Below are positions 10,302 to 21,472 of a stretch of 64,000 nt of DNA, piece by piece. Within the stretch, counting starts at the first letter, position 1; each line of letters opens with the position of its first letter. Position numbers and translations under genes: made by a program. Below the pieces are notes generated by a model. It made no database searches, was not told where the DNA came from, and saw nothing but the letters and a program-made list of their open reading frames with translations. This stretch comes from Volutella citrinella (lineage: Eukaryota > Ascomycota > Sordariomycetes > Hypocreales > Nectriaceae). The stretch covers positions 124,001-188,000 of the forward strand of contig JAWZSP010000001.1 in NCBI GenBank assembly GCA_034401135.1, read 5' to 3'.

Positions 10302-11054
10302 ATGCCATCCCTTACGAACTTCTTGCTTACGTCCTGCCTGGCCATCAATTTGGCTGTCGCCGCCAAAAACCCTGCCGCTCAAGGGGCTTGCGATGTGGTG
10401 AAAGGCGGTGCCGGGGCATGTGGTCCCAACGGCTCTGAGAAATGGCTCAACACTGGCCTCGACGGCGCGGGCTGGAACCCGCCTTTCCTCCATGTCAACA
10501 ACCTCACCCACATTCCTCTTGATGAGTATTACAAAAATGTCGGCAAGCCCTGCAAGAAGTATGACTCGTACTTCAAAGACTCGGGAAAGAAGTTTGGCAT
10601 CGACCCCGCCATTCTAGCATTCATCGCCATGCAAGAGTCTTCGTGCAACGCCGAATTGGGCGGTCCGACCCCTGGCCTGATGCAGTGTGAACCGACAAAC
10701 TGTCTGGGCGGCGCCAAGTCATGCAAATATCCCATCGAGGCGAATGTCGACTGTGGAGCCAACGTGTTGAAGCAAGCCCTCAAGGCCGCAAAAGGAAACA
10801 TTGTTCGGGCCCTTGGCGCTTACAACGGATGGTTCACAGCCGCGGACGGGTCTGGGCTCAATGGTGGAAAAGGTCTTACTGTCGACTACCCGTGCTCCAA
10901 GGAGGGCGTCAGCCATGGTGTGCCACAGAACCTGGACTATCTCCATGAGGTCCTTAATGGCTGGTTCCAGGGCAAAGATATCTATGGAGCTGATTCTCAG
11001 CTTGGCGGTTCATTCAACTGTGAAGGAAAGTGTACTGGCAAGAATCGTTGCTAA
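10302..11054 (+). CDS. Secreted SLT/lysozyme-like lytic transglycosylase domain protein
   Basis: Single exon, 250 residues. The N-terminus is a signal peptide (MPSLTNFLLTSCLAINLAVA). The core reads FGIDPAILAFIAMQESSCNAE, the SLT helix in which the Glu of QES is the catalytic acid, then GPTPGLMQCEP (the GLMQ motif) and IVRALGAYNGWF (the AYNxG motif). These three motifs define the soluble lytic transglycosylase fold, which in bacteria cleaves the MurNAc-GlcNAc bond of peptidoglycan. Eight or more cysteines, unlike bacterial members, suit a disulfide-stabilised secreted fungal enzyme. It probably acts outside the cell on bacterial wall or chitin-like glycans; the substrate is inference. The short C-terminal tail SFNCEGKCTGKNRC is cysteine-rich. 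A TATA-like element sits at 10206-10222. Confidence 0.85.
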   Translation: MPSLTNFLLTSCLAINLAVAAKNPAAQGACDVVKGGAGACGPNGSEKWLNTGLDGAGWNPPFLHVNNLTHIPLDEYYKNVGKPCKKYDSYFKDSGKKFGIDPAILAFIAMQESSCNAELGGPTPGLMQCEPTNCLGGAKSCKYPIEANVDCGANVLKQALKAAKGNIVRALGAYNGWFTAADGSGLNGGKGLTVDYPCSKEGVSHGVPQNLDYLHEVLNGWFQGKDIYGADSQLGGSFNCEGKCTGKNRC

Positions 11055-11346
11055 TGGCCTACGCACTTTGCCATGAGGACGAGTTCTCTATCGCTCTCGC
11101 GTGATCAACAAAATTGTATATCTGTGTTCTATTTGCATAAATCAAAATCACCATTCCAATTTCTCCAAACATCACCCGTCACACAGCTAAACCCGAGGCT
11201 CCGAGCCAGGGGCATCTTTCGCAAACAGCTTCGCAGCACTTCGTATATAACCCCCGCGCCATCCATGCCATACATTCAACCACTAAAAATACAGAACTCT
11301 ACTCTTGGACTTGTCAATTTTTTGGCTGCGCACAAACTAAGCAAGC

Positions 11347-14300
11347 CTATGCTTTTGGCAGGAACCCGTCATCACTGTCCGCGTTCGTTCTGTTGTAAAC
11401 CGAAAAAGGGCTCCAGAGAGACCTAGCCCGTCCCTTGTCGCGGCAGTTGTTGCATCCATTGACTTTGACTTCGCAGCCATTCTTGAAGTAGGTAGTGCCG
11501 CAACGCGCTTCGCTTTCGTTGTATAGACCCGTCATAGTGTTCTTAATCTGCTTTCCAGATATGCCTGTCCGAGAGCCATCTTTGCATGAATAGATGACGG
11601 TGCAGCCGTAATTAATGCCGAAGAACTCTTCAATTGCTTGCCCTACGGACAGGAAGAGGTCGAGGATGTCCGTGCCATCTGGCACATAAGCTTGCTGCGG
11701 CGCAACAGCAGAAGAATCTGGATAATACACCATACCATTAACGTACCGTGCTGCTGCAAATTTGCATGCCCTTTGAGTAAGGGAATCGCAAATAGCAGAG
11801 CCTTTACGATTCCTTGACTGGACTTCAGGTTCAGGTAATGGTGGGACGTATGGGTTGATAGTAAGGCTGTTAGATATATCCCTGGTGCAGCCTATAGGTA
11901 AGAGATAAAATTAGCGACCGCAGCCAACAGAGCTTTCTCAGCGAAATAAACTCACATTGATCGAAAATTTTAACTCTGCTAGCATCGTACAGACAACCGT
12001 CGGAAGCATAATACACATCCCCATAATTAGCCGGCCATCGCGCCTGAAGCCGGCAGGATGCGTGGGACTGAAGCAAATAATCAATAGTTGAGTTGAAGCC
12101 TGACTCAATAAGAACAGTGCTATACGGCTCCTTGGGATTGGAAGCAACGTCTAGAAAGAGAATTAGTAGGATGCTGCCTAATTGGGTATGCAAGACCTAC
12201 TGTAGACACTTTGGTAGACCTTTGCAATGTCACCAGCATCAGCCGCACATCGCGGGGATCCACCAATGACAATACATCCAGATTCAACGTGCTAGTTGGA
12301 TTATTAGTGGCTTGAGGTGGAAAGCGGCCGGTCAACTCACCACGTTGGTTCCTGCAGGGTTTGGCGTTGGAGTTTCAAGTGGATAGCAGTTGGCATTATT
12401 TGATCCATCGACCTTCTCGCACACGGTGCCTCCCATTGTCTTGGTCACAATATTAGGGACTCGATGGGTAGATGAACTCGAACTGCTGGGCTGAGGCGGT
12501 TTAGCTGAGCTGGACTGGACTGGAACTGGAGGCTTCTGTGGTGGTGGCTTTTGGACACCGGTCGCAGTGCTGCTTTGCGAGTGTGTCGACGAACTCGAGC
12601 TTTGTTGGATATGTTTCGAGGAATAAGACGAAGTGGAGAGTTGAATGGGTTGGCCCTCTGGACTTGTTTGACTCCGCGTGGTACTCTGTGCTGTTGATGC
12701 CGAGGTACTGTGTTGCTGAGAAGGACCCGGCACCAAGTGAGCTGGAGTCTTTGATGTAGACTGGCTCGACACTTGCGTCGAGCCCTGAGAATACATAGAT
12801 GAGCCCGAGGTGCTTGTTTTGCTCTGACCTTGCTCAGGGGGTTGCAATACTGCGGTGATGGAACTGGCATGGCTCTGCGCGGATTGGGATTCCGAGGAAG
12901 TTTGGCTCTGAGCCAAACCTTGAGTCTCCTGAGGAGGGACATTGGTCGATGTTTCCTGGGTACTCTGTGATGACCCCTGATCGCTGCTGCTCTGGCTCTG
13001 CGGCTGTGCATTCTCTGGGTCCTGCTGCGATGGCTTCTCCGTCTGTGTGGTGATGTGGCTTGTCCGAGACAGAACTTGTGTCTGAGCCATCTCTGATGGT
13101 TGCTGAGATGTGTGTTGTGTCGTACTTTCTTGAGCCGCCAAGGCTGTAGTCATGACAGAACTGCTATCAGTCGATGCGGCCATACTTTCGGAAGATGCTC
13201 CAAGTGACACGGCACTCTCTTGGGTATCAGAGCTACTCGTGGCCTCACGTGTCATCGTCTCCATTGTTGTAGGTCGTCGACATTGCACCTGAATTGCGTC
13301 TCTTTTCGCAACAATCGGGTTGGGGCTGGGGTTGAGCCGACAGATCTCAGCCATGAAGTCGTCAAATAAAGCGCCGTTGTAAATGACGTTCAAACCCCTT
13401 TTGATTTTGCCCTCCTGAGTTCTTCGCTCATACGATATGCCCTCCATGAACTCTATAGCCTCTGGGGCTGATTTTAACGGGTTTCCTTGTGCCTTTCTCA
13501 TACTTATCAGGGCGGCGAGAAGCCCTCCAGCGTATGCTGCAGCTGCTTTCCTATTAGCCAAATGGGACAAATGCTATGCGGCCGTCCTTACAAATTGAAG
13601 TTCCAGACTGCCTGCTCATTCCATTATCCTTCCCGTTTGCACACAAGATCTTTTCAGCTGGAGAGTATGCCCGTGGAATACCCTCATCTGCGTCGAGACT
13701 GGTCTTTTGATACCGCTCGGTCCCTTTTGAATTCGTGCCACCTATAGCACTAATCCCCGGGTTGTAAAAGGGATCATTTCTATAAGCAAACTCATCGGGC
13801 AAGAAATCACGAAGCGTTGTCTAGAAAACAGTCAGTGATGGGTTATATCGCCTTACAACTGGCAATATCCTGCTTACCCTCCGATCGTTGCCTGATGCAA
13901 ACACAGTCGCTAGGCCCATGCGTGTGAATTCGTTATACAAAAGTGCCAATGTAGCCTTAAAAACGTCCCAAAGGGGTTTTTTGTTGACACCAATCAACCT
14001 TTCTTTTCCAGTCTTTTTGTCAAAACGGCTGGCACTCCAGGCATTTACTACAACACCAAGCTCGCCCGGTGTGTGTATTTCAACAACCCTCGCGAGGGCA
14101 GCGATTCTGAACTCAGTCCCTCCATTCATATGTGTAACCATAATAGCTCTGGCTCGGCTCGCAAATCGTCGTGCGCAATACATCATACATGAGCCGTGAC
14201 CTGTTTCGCCATAATCCATTTTCTCTGCAGCTTCAAATGGGAACCCCCACTCTATGCTATCACCGAAAGCCTGTGTCTTGTTAGTCCGGACTACATGTTA

Positions 14301-16009
14301 AGTATACGGGTAAACGAACAGGGTGTCTATCATTTATGCCACTGTCGACAACGAAGAGTGGGACGTTGAAACCCTGCGTGTCGTGTTCAGTAACAAGCCC
14401 CGCATATTCTCCGGGATCTCTGCCAGGGTCCAGAGTGAGAGTACGTTCATACTCTGGTCCATCTCGGACCAAGAACTTTCCCGCTGCTCTGCGATGCTTA
14501 TCTGGCTTGCCCCCCTTCGGAGTGTGATCTTTATATGGTTTGCTTTCCTCTAGACTGTTTCGCACTCGCAGTGAATTTCTTGCCTGAGGTGGCTCCTGGG
14601 CTTGAGGTGGCTCCCGGTCGAGATCACTATACACTCCTAAAACCTAGTGGCTCCTGTTAGTATTATGGTGAAGATCAAGACGTGCAGTATCTTGCGTGGA
14701 AATACCATTCCGAGGATTGAGTTCTTACATTTTTAACATCCGCGGCCACTAGCAAGGCTTGTGACCTCCTCATCTGAGCAAGGTATATAAGATGGCCTAT
14801 TCTAGGCACCTTCACAGGCCTCATCAGTGAAGGACTCCCAATAACGGAGAGAATTGTTGCCGCCGTTTCAAACGAATTTTGATTGTCTGCAGGGAAAATT
14901 ATCCAGATAAGAGACTCGTCCTTACAGTCGCCAGTCCCCGGCTGTCCTTGGTCCGGCTGACCTTCGTTGTCTGGGGACTGGCGGCGGACTAGTGAGCAAG
15001 CGGATGTAGTGGCAGCAGCTGTATTGGTGGATTCAGCCTCAATTGACTTGGTCTGAGTCTGCAACTCTTGTGTTTGGGGGTCCTCGTCATCTTGGTCATT
15101 CTCGTCATCGGGATCATTCGAGCCGCTTCCTCGCACCGGTGGAGGCACCCGCAAACCAGGGGCTGTTGGCGGCCGAGGAGGACTCTTTTCAGGAGGGTTA
15201 TTCGCGCTTCCGCCGGCGGGGATAGCGACGAGGCCAAGTAATGGGGAGAGTGTTCTCGGATCAGGATACACATACACCCCTTGGGCATTCCGACGCGGTA
15301 GGGCCAGATACCCGACGATGTTTTTCGCGGCCTTGACAAGTAAAAGTAGGAGTGTCAATTTACCAACAACCTTACCCTTGCTGTCCCTTTTATCGACCTG
15401 TGTTTCAACCCATGTTGGTTCTGTTATAGTAGAATGCTGGTTCATTGTGACCAGCATATAGTGTTCTGTCCGGGAGTTATCAAGAACCTGTGATGTGATA
15501 TCAGGTATTTCATCAGGAGCCAATGTCACCGTTGACATGACTATGGCTTCTGACCCAGTGGCGCTTTCATGATGAGTGGTGCTCTGTGTAACGGGCGCCT
15601 GACCCGAGCTGCTTGAGATAGCTGGCCTGCCAATACTAGTCGGCAGTGCCGTTTCAGTCAAGACTTGGACGTCAGTGCTGCTGAGTCGGATACAACTGAT
15701 TTCGGTGATAGTAATGGTTGGAAGCTGGGCGGAGTTGGTAGTCTCTGTTGATGCCGTCGCAATACTCGTATCCGTCGTTGAGTCCGTCCCGTACGTGGTG
15801 CTCCCGGTTTCCGTAGTGCTGCCAGTCTCCGTGGTACTGCCGATTGCCGTGGTGCTAACTTCTGCGAGACATTGTCTCGTCTCTGTCACAGTGACCGTGA
15901 CTGATGATTGCACTGACGTCGATGTGGGCGATGGAAACGTGGATAATGACTCTTGAGCCTGGATTGTGCCAGCCCAGACGAGGCCCAGCAGAGCAGTCTT
16001 CGCAAGCAT
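11347..16009 (-). CDS. Secreted subtilisin-like protease (S8) with mucin-like linker and cysteine-rich C-terminal domain
   Basis: Eight exons: 16009-14729, 14643-14320, 14270-13878, 13820-13592, 13545-12341, 12291-12201, 12150-11956, 11891-11347; every junction keeps phase, giving 1420 residues. Residues 1-18 form a signal peptide (MLAKTALLGLVWAGTIQA), followed by a Ser/Thr-rich prodomain-like region with GSTTET repeats. The S8 domain has Asp near 526 (FVVDSGIND), His560 (GETGHGSC), oxyanion Asn663 (FASGND) and Ser741 (SGTSISAAAYAGG), so the triad is complete. Residues of about 830-1110 are a Ser/Thr/Gln-rich, probably O-glycosylated linker. The last 300 residues are cysteine-rich, ending EVKVNGCNNC plus a short tail; their cysteine layout recalls small secreted killer-type proteins, but this is a weak resemblance. 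Intron 4 is only 46 bases and uses an AAAG acceptor, chosen because it restores the exact GTS-to-AGG spacing of subtilases. The tail may be a substrate-binding or effector module released by proteolysis (inference). Confidence 0.8.
15791..15855 (-). repeat. 18-base imperfect tandem repeat within the subtilase gene
   Basis: Three to four copies of an 18-base unit, encoding GSTTET or variants (GSTTYG, IGSTTE), lie in the Ser/Thr-rich region after the signal peptide. The copies differ by single bases, as in minisatellites that change length between strains. Confidence 0.6.
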
Positions 16010-16698
16010 GGTGTCGCATGCAGTCAAGGCTGTCGGTTACAAGGCAGCGCAACACGGGAAGCCGGAGAGCGCGTATAAAGACTAAGTGTGCGAAAACATT
16101 TTGGCAGATGATATTTCGTCGATCTGGCCCAAGAATGGTCCCTAAAACACAAAATGACGCAGGCTTGTCCCAGGCTTCCTAGCAGCAATCCTCCAGGAAT
16201 TCCATCGATCACTAGTTGATGCGCATGTCCCGAAACTCAATCGCCGGCTCTCCCAGTCCAATTTTAGAAACAGTCTAAGCCAAAGGAAGTTGATACCGAT
16301 AACAGCGGAAGATTTTATCTGGTGAGTCAAGGCAGTCAAAACAAGTGAGGCAGCCAGCTGGACTCCTTCGCTTGGCACTAAGTCAGCTACCTGCTTAGCC
16401 AAAGCGATGGATCAAGTCCATTGCGAGCATTATCAACCGTCCTGCCAATGACTCGTACATCGTCGCTAAAAGTGCCTTGGGGTCAGAAATAAGCGTGAAA
16501 TTTTGCGCTAGTCATTCCATCTTGGCTGGGTGCTTTCGATTTTCTTAGTCTCTTGAAGCCAAAACATTGAGGAGCTTCGTCCCCGCGTTGCGGAGATTTA
16601 TTATTGTACTAAGCAGACGTGGGATTTCAACGCTTAAGTTCCCCATCTGATCGGGCGCTGGCTGGCGCGCGAAGGATCTGGGCGGCCGACTGGACTAA
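16010..16698. other. Intergenic upstream of the subtilase gene
   Basis: This is the presumed promoter of the subtilase gene. An open frame at 16142-16402 (minus) has no recognisable domain. No motif stands out. Confidence 0.35.
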
Positions 16699-17082
16699 CT
16701 AAAAGGCGTGAAGAGACGAGGCCACTGCCACCGGCCTAAGTTCCAGCCGAAATCCTTTATCTTCTGAGCTCATCAATTGCCGCACGCATTCTTCTGTGCA
16801 TGATTTGCCTTGTAGCGTCGAGCCCAACACTGCCGCGCGCCCCAATTCGCTCTCATGCACCATTACGGCATGGTGACCTGAAATTACATCCCACTGCCGC
16901 TCGGGACGCATGAGAGACTGCGAGTGTAGCACGCTGTTAATGGTCGACTTGAAGTTCAACTCAATAAGAATACCGTAGATTTCTAATATAAGCTTGGTCT
17001 CAATCCCCGGCCACATGTCAAGGGAGTCGTCCTCGGTATTCTCTGCCACTCGCACATATCTGGTGTTATCATGAGCAACCAA
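16699..17082 (-). pseudogene. Relic of the subtilase cysteine-rich C-terminal domain
   Basis: The frame reads ILIELNFKSTINSVLHSQSL, which lines up with exon 7 of the neighbouring subtilase (VLIESGFNSTIDYLLQSHAS). The DNA also matches, including an identical 12-mer TTCTTATTGAGT and TTCAA followed by a TCNAC(C/T)ATT pattern. Most of the cysteines of the intact domain are missing, and there is no start codon context, signal peptide or protease domain. It is most simply a decayed tandem duplicate of the C-terminal exon, in the same orientation, placed upstream of the intact gene. An alternative is chance similarity over about 30 codons, which the shared 12-mer makes less likely. Confidence 0.45.
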
Positions 17083-17552
17083 CTCAGATACTATCGCGGC
17101 GACTCTATTATTGTGCTACTAGATTCGAAATGAAATAGATTCTCGCATTTTGTTCCGAGCAGGCGCAACTGCTTCTGGGAGTGAGCAACAAGTGTCCACC
17201 CGGCTCCATCGAAAGGAAGAGGCATTGCGCACCGCCTCTCTGGTTGCCCAAGTGGATGGTATGGGCGCGCGGGATGGATAGACCCGGCGACTCCCTGATA
17301 TACTGAGGAAAAAATGTACTCGTCAGGTTGAGGGCTGAAATTGGCCCATGGTCCTGACATCAACGCATCCGGCGTATCCGCAAAGGTTGAATCCAGAAGT
17401 AAAGAAATAAGAGTACCAACAGACAAACAACCGGCTATTGTGGGAGACTGGGAGGACCGCGCAAAGAACTACGGTCCTGCCTTTATTAACCCCTTATACT
17501 AACCCTACTCGTCAGGGTAGATCTGCATATCTAACAAGACTAGTCCTTTGTA
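17083..17552. other. Intergenic, contains dispersed repeat copy
   Basis: A segment at about 17244-17313 resembles 9728-9790. An open frame at 17091-17426 (minus) starts with a hydrophobic run but is not otherwise protein-like. No gene is supported. Confidence 0.4.
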
Positions 17553-19340
17553 TTACACAGACTCTTCCCTTTGCTCAACCTTTGCCTTTATATCAGTATC
17601 AACTCCACTACTGTCAGAGGTCACATCTTCGGGCTGATATCGTCCAAACTTCCTGAGACTAACACCCTCGTTAAACAGACGATCAACTTGCTCCAAGGAT
17701 TTGCCTTTGCACTCAGGCACGCAGAAGAAAGTAAAGATGACGGTGAGGACGATAATACCGGCAAAGATAAATCCGACCTTGGAGCCAAGACCGGCGTACT
17801 CGGGGTAGATGAGATAGGGAATGCTGAAGTTGACGAGAAACTGGGTCACAACATTGACCACAGAAGCGGTGCGCTGGGATGCGTCTCGAAGGCGCAGAGC
17901 GGGCACCTCGGTTGTGACAACATAGTTCAAGGGAGCCCAAGAAAAGACGAAGCCGGCGGCAAAGACGGTGAGCATGGCTACAATAGAAGTCTTGACCGCA
18001 AAGGATGGGGCAGGAACAAGGCCGAGGCTGCCCATTGTGGCAATCGCACAGAACATCCATGCTGAACCTATGAACAGGAGGGGACTATTGCAGGAGAACA
18101 TTAGTACGAAATGATGGATTATGTGATATGGGCAGCGTAGCTCACCGTCTGCCATGGCGATCGACCAAGTAGAGACCAACGAATGCCGTGCACAAGTTGA
18201 CAAACGAGTTGATAAGGGTCATGGTGAACGGGTTCACGGTACCAATATCCCGGATGAAGATGGCTCCGTACGAGGAAGCAAACGACTGGCCCGTCGCCTG
18301 CTGGAAAAAGTTCATGGCCACGACGATACCTGTGCGCTTGAGATTCTTGTTTTGGAACAGCTCGACATAGTTTCCTTGTTCGGGTTCGATCTGGAGGGCG
18401 TAGCGGAGAGCTTCGAATTGCTTGTCGATTTCGGCTTCAGTAAGAACGCCTCCCCTGAGCTTGCCAAGGGCTTGGCGGGCTTCTTCGTCTCGATCCTGGT
18501 TCAATAGCCAGCGAGGGGACTAGATTCCGCGTTAGTTAGCCCAAGCAGGCGGAGGGGTGTGATATGGGCGGGTCGTACTTCAGGGATAAAGAAGATCAAT
18601 CCCATGACGATGACTGGGACGACGAAAAACAGCCCAAATGGAATGCGCCAGGCCTCGTTTCCGGGCAAGGTGCTGGTTCCACGGCAAATGGCGTTGACGA
18701 GCAGCGAGCCGACCTACGACGGAGTTAGAATGGTGGACACGTTGAAAAGAGAATAAAGAAGAAATCTAAAGCTGCGCTTTACTGACCATCAAGCTGAACT
18801 GGTAGGATCCGACAGCGAAGCCACGGATCTCACTGGGCATAATCTCAGATTGGTAGACTGGAACTACGGCCAGCTCCATACCAATGTAGATGTCTAGACT
18901 TGAGAGTCAGCATAAAGTGACAACGGACAGGAACTAACGGCGCAGAGCTAACAGTTGAGGATGCGCGCTGCGAGAATCTGCGATCTCGTGGTGGAGGTGA
19001 TGGCCATGGCGGCAGGGACCAAAGCCCAAGCGCTCATGCCGAACATGCACCACCGTCGACCCCAGCGAGCAGATACCAGGCTACCGATGAGGACTCCGCT
19101 GCCAAAGCCGATGTAGTTGAGGCTGTTGAACAGGGACAGCCACTGGGGAGGGATTCGGTATTTGCCTGTAGCCTTGTTCAACTCTCCAAACTGCCGCTGG
19201 AACGGCTCCATGGCCTGGGTGGTGGAATAGCCAGCATTGTCGAAGCCGTAGTTGAGGGTAGAGACGGCAATGACGAGAAATGACAAGGCCAGTTGGCGGT
19301 TAAAGTGTTTGGTGATGCGATTCTCGGATAGGAAACCCAT
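17553..19340 (-). CDS. MFS sugar transporter (sugar porter family)
   Basis: Five exons: 19340-18953, 18893-18787, 18713-18579, 18519-18146, 18084-17553, giving 511 residues in phase. Twelve membrane helices are expected. Sugar-porter signatures are present: RWGRRWCMFG after helix 2, PVYQSEIMPSEIRGF in the middle of the N-half, PESPRWLL before the central loop, and the second DRHGRRPLLF motif. The C-terminal cytosolic tail begins after VPECKGKSLEQVDRLF, the PETKG-type motif. The family moves hexoses, pentoses, disaccharides or small glycosides by proton symport across the plasma membrane. It is the first gene of the sugar block, transcribed away from a promoter with two TCGGGGG-type sites 370-400 bases upstream. 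The substrate cannot be told from sequence; similarity to maltose or alpha-glucoside porters is possible because of the length of the central loop. Confidence 0.9.
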
Positions 19341-20196
19341 CTTGGCGTGCTCCTAAGCTGGCGTCGGAGGACAGGAGTAGGTAGCAATAGTACGAAGCCA
19401 GTGTCAGTACGAAACCAGTGTCCGGGATCAAGGGGCATTCCTCGAGATGCGACCACGATGCTTCATATACTTGATGCTTCTTGTCTGCCCACGGTCTAGA
19501 ATCTGGGGAGCGTGGGGTCCCCATGCAAGTAAGAAAAGGTCGACGAGTCACCTTGGTGCTCTCTTCATTTCTAGATTCATTTCCTCCAAGATGGCAGAAA
19601 ACATGAGCGAGCCTGTGGGGTCTATTCCAGACTCGTTCGGGAACCAGGTCTCCCCGCATTTCACGACCAGCCTAGCCGACACGAGCTAGCTCATCGAGTT
19701 CGCCTGTCCGACTCCCCCGACTTCCCCGAGCCCCCCGACTTCCAGACACCAATGGCCCACTTCGACAGCCGAAATTTGTTCCCCCAGCCCTCCCGCTGAT
19801 TTTCCCAAACTCAGCTGATGCACCGAGGCGCCAATGGCCTGTTCGCGTGGCGTTACCTGGAGATGCCCTCCCCACTTGTCATGGCATCAACTGACTCGAG
19901 TCTCTCCAACACGACAGAGCCGAGTCACCAGACAGTATTATTCAGTTGGGCATGCTAAAGATTGGTGATGCCAGCGGAGAACACGAGGCAAGAGACTCAA
20001 AATTTCAGTTAAGACGTCAATTTTGCGGCCAGTCACTCCCGATTGCTTTGACCCCATGATGCTCGATTCGTCATTTTCAAGTGCAATGTGCTGATTCATA
20101 TCCTTTTTTGTCATAGCCACTGGCATCTTTTTTTCTAGTTTCTTCTCCTACTCTACCAATGCTTGGTCAACAGATTATTCCTGCCAGTCCCTCACT
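19341..20196. other. Promoter region of the sugar transporter
   Basis: No gene was found. At 19702-19740 the sequence is a run of CCCCCGA/CCCCGAG elements, two of which match the TCGGGGG motif exactly on the minus strand. From about 19960 an A/T-richer segment lies beyond the end of the next gene. Confidence 0.45.
19714..19738 (-). promoter_or_regulatory. Clustered TCGGGGG sites upstream of the sugar transporter
   Basis: TCGGGGG occurs on the minus strand at 19720-19714 and 19738-19732, with the near match CTCGGGG between them at 19730-19724. The same heptamer recurs in four other promoters of the sugar block. It is G-rich and could be a zinc-finger or Zn2Cys6 half-site target; the binding factor is unknown. 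Confidence 0.4.
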
Positions 20197-21472
20197 TCAA
20201 TGCCAATCAACAGTCCTGCCCTTCTCAGCGCTCTCTCGCGCAAGTTCAAACAGCCGGATAACGTCGCGTGCATGGGTCGCCCGTGCCAGATACTCAGAGC
20301 TCGAACCCTCCTGAATGGACTGGGCGATACTCTCGTAAAACCCTTTCCAGTTGCCTTTCACAGTGGGAATGTTCCCCACATAACGGATATGGCGGCCAGA
20401 TGGCTTCTCGACCTGGAAGCTCATGTCATAGGGTGTCGTGGTTGTTAGCTCGCCGTAGCGGGATGGAGGCTCAAGGCCAAACTCGGCATCAAGCGGTGTG
20501 AGTTTGCGAGCAAATATCTGCTCTTCCTGAATGTCGTGATGGTGCTGTAGCAAATATGAGAAGCCGGAGCATGGAGATGTGAATTGAAGGGGGGTACAAG
20601 CCTTGATATATGTTCCCTTCCGGCATCGAACAAAGAACCGGGGTTGCTTGCTCAAAGGGCTGATCTGAGTGCTCTTGACCGTTACAACCACGCCTTGGTC
20701 ATTCTCCCCAGCATACTGCAAGATTAGAGTGTGCCAGTCGTCGATGGAACTTCCCAGGGATCCATTTCGCTGCGACCTGAAGATGGCGAAGACGCTCTTT
20801 GGACGGCCGAACAGATACATGGCTTGGTCAACGGTGTGGGCGCCCAGGCCATAAAGCATACCTTGGCCAGGAATGTACTCGGTAATGCCATGATTGCTCG
20901 AGGGCCAACCAGGGTCGTCCCAGTCAAAGTGAGTCTCGAATTCCAGTACGCTGCCCAAAACTCCATTCGTGACGAGTTTCTCGACTGTCAAGAAATCACC
21001 ATCCCATCTTCGGTCTGATGGGGGCCAGCGAGTTAGCACATCTTGCCGGCACAGCAACAGACATGACGAAGGACCTACTTTGGAATACAGTCACTAGCTT
21101 TCCAGTCTTCTTAGCCAACTCGACGAGATCATCGGCTTCCTTGCTCGTGGTTGTGAATGGCTTCTCCACCACAACGTGCTTGCCACTGATCAAGGCACGC
21201 TTAGCGTATTCGTAATGCATTTTAGCCATGGAGACGAGCACCAGGTCTATCTCAGGGTCGGCGAAGAAAGCATCGACATCGCTGTAGTGCTTGGCTTGCG
21301 GATAGTCGATTGTGCAGTGGTCGCCCGGCTTCGCACACGGGCTGGGTGGCGTGCGTTGGACAATGGCATGGACTTGGATGGAGGGAACCGCAGCGATGAA
21401 AGGCAAGTGGAAGTTCTTTGCCGAGTTTCTGTATCCAAGGACGCCTAGTCTGATGGGTTTCGAGGATTTCAT
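20197..21472 (-). CDS. Gfo/Idh/MocA family NAD(P)-dependent oxidoreductase
   Basis: Two exons: 21472-21079 and 21014-20197, giving 403 residues. The N-terminal Rossmann strand reads KPIRLGVLGYRNSAKNFHL; the GxG loop is degenerate. The family lysine is present in HVVVEKPFTTT (the EKP motif). Exon 2 begins FQNRRWDGDFLTVEKLV, the family's standard segment before the substrate domain, and GAHTVDQAMYLFG supplies the catalytic His. No signal peptide is present, so it is expected in the cytosol. Members oxidise a sugar or polyol hydroxyl with NAD(P). It is divergent from the DUF1080 gene 470 bases away, and a second family member lies on the other side of that gene. This order matches the gene sets that carry out 3-keto-glycoside formation and cleavage in bacteria, so a glycoside 3-dehydrogenase is a reasonable hypothesis. 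A start at 21529 would add a poorly conserved leader and is rejected. Confidence 0.88.

Noticed and set aside
12332..13570. Separate Ser/Thr-rich protein gene
   Set aside because: It is exon 5 of the subtilase; the catalytic Ser of GTS lies just before it in exon 4 and the splice phases fit.
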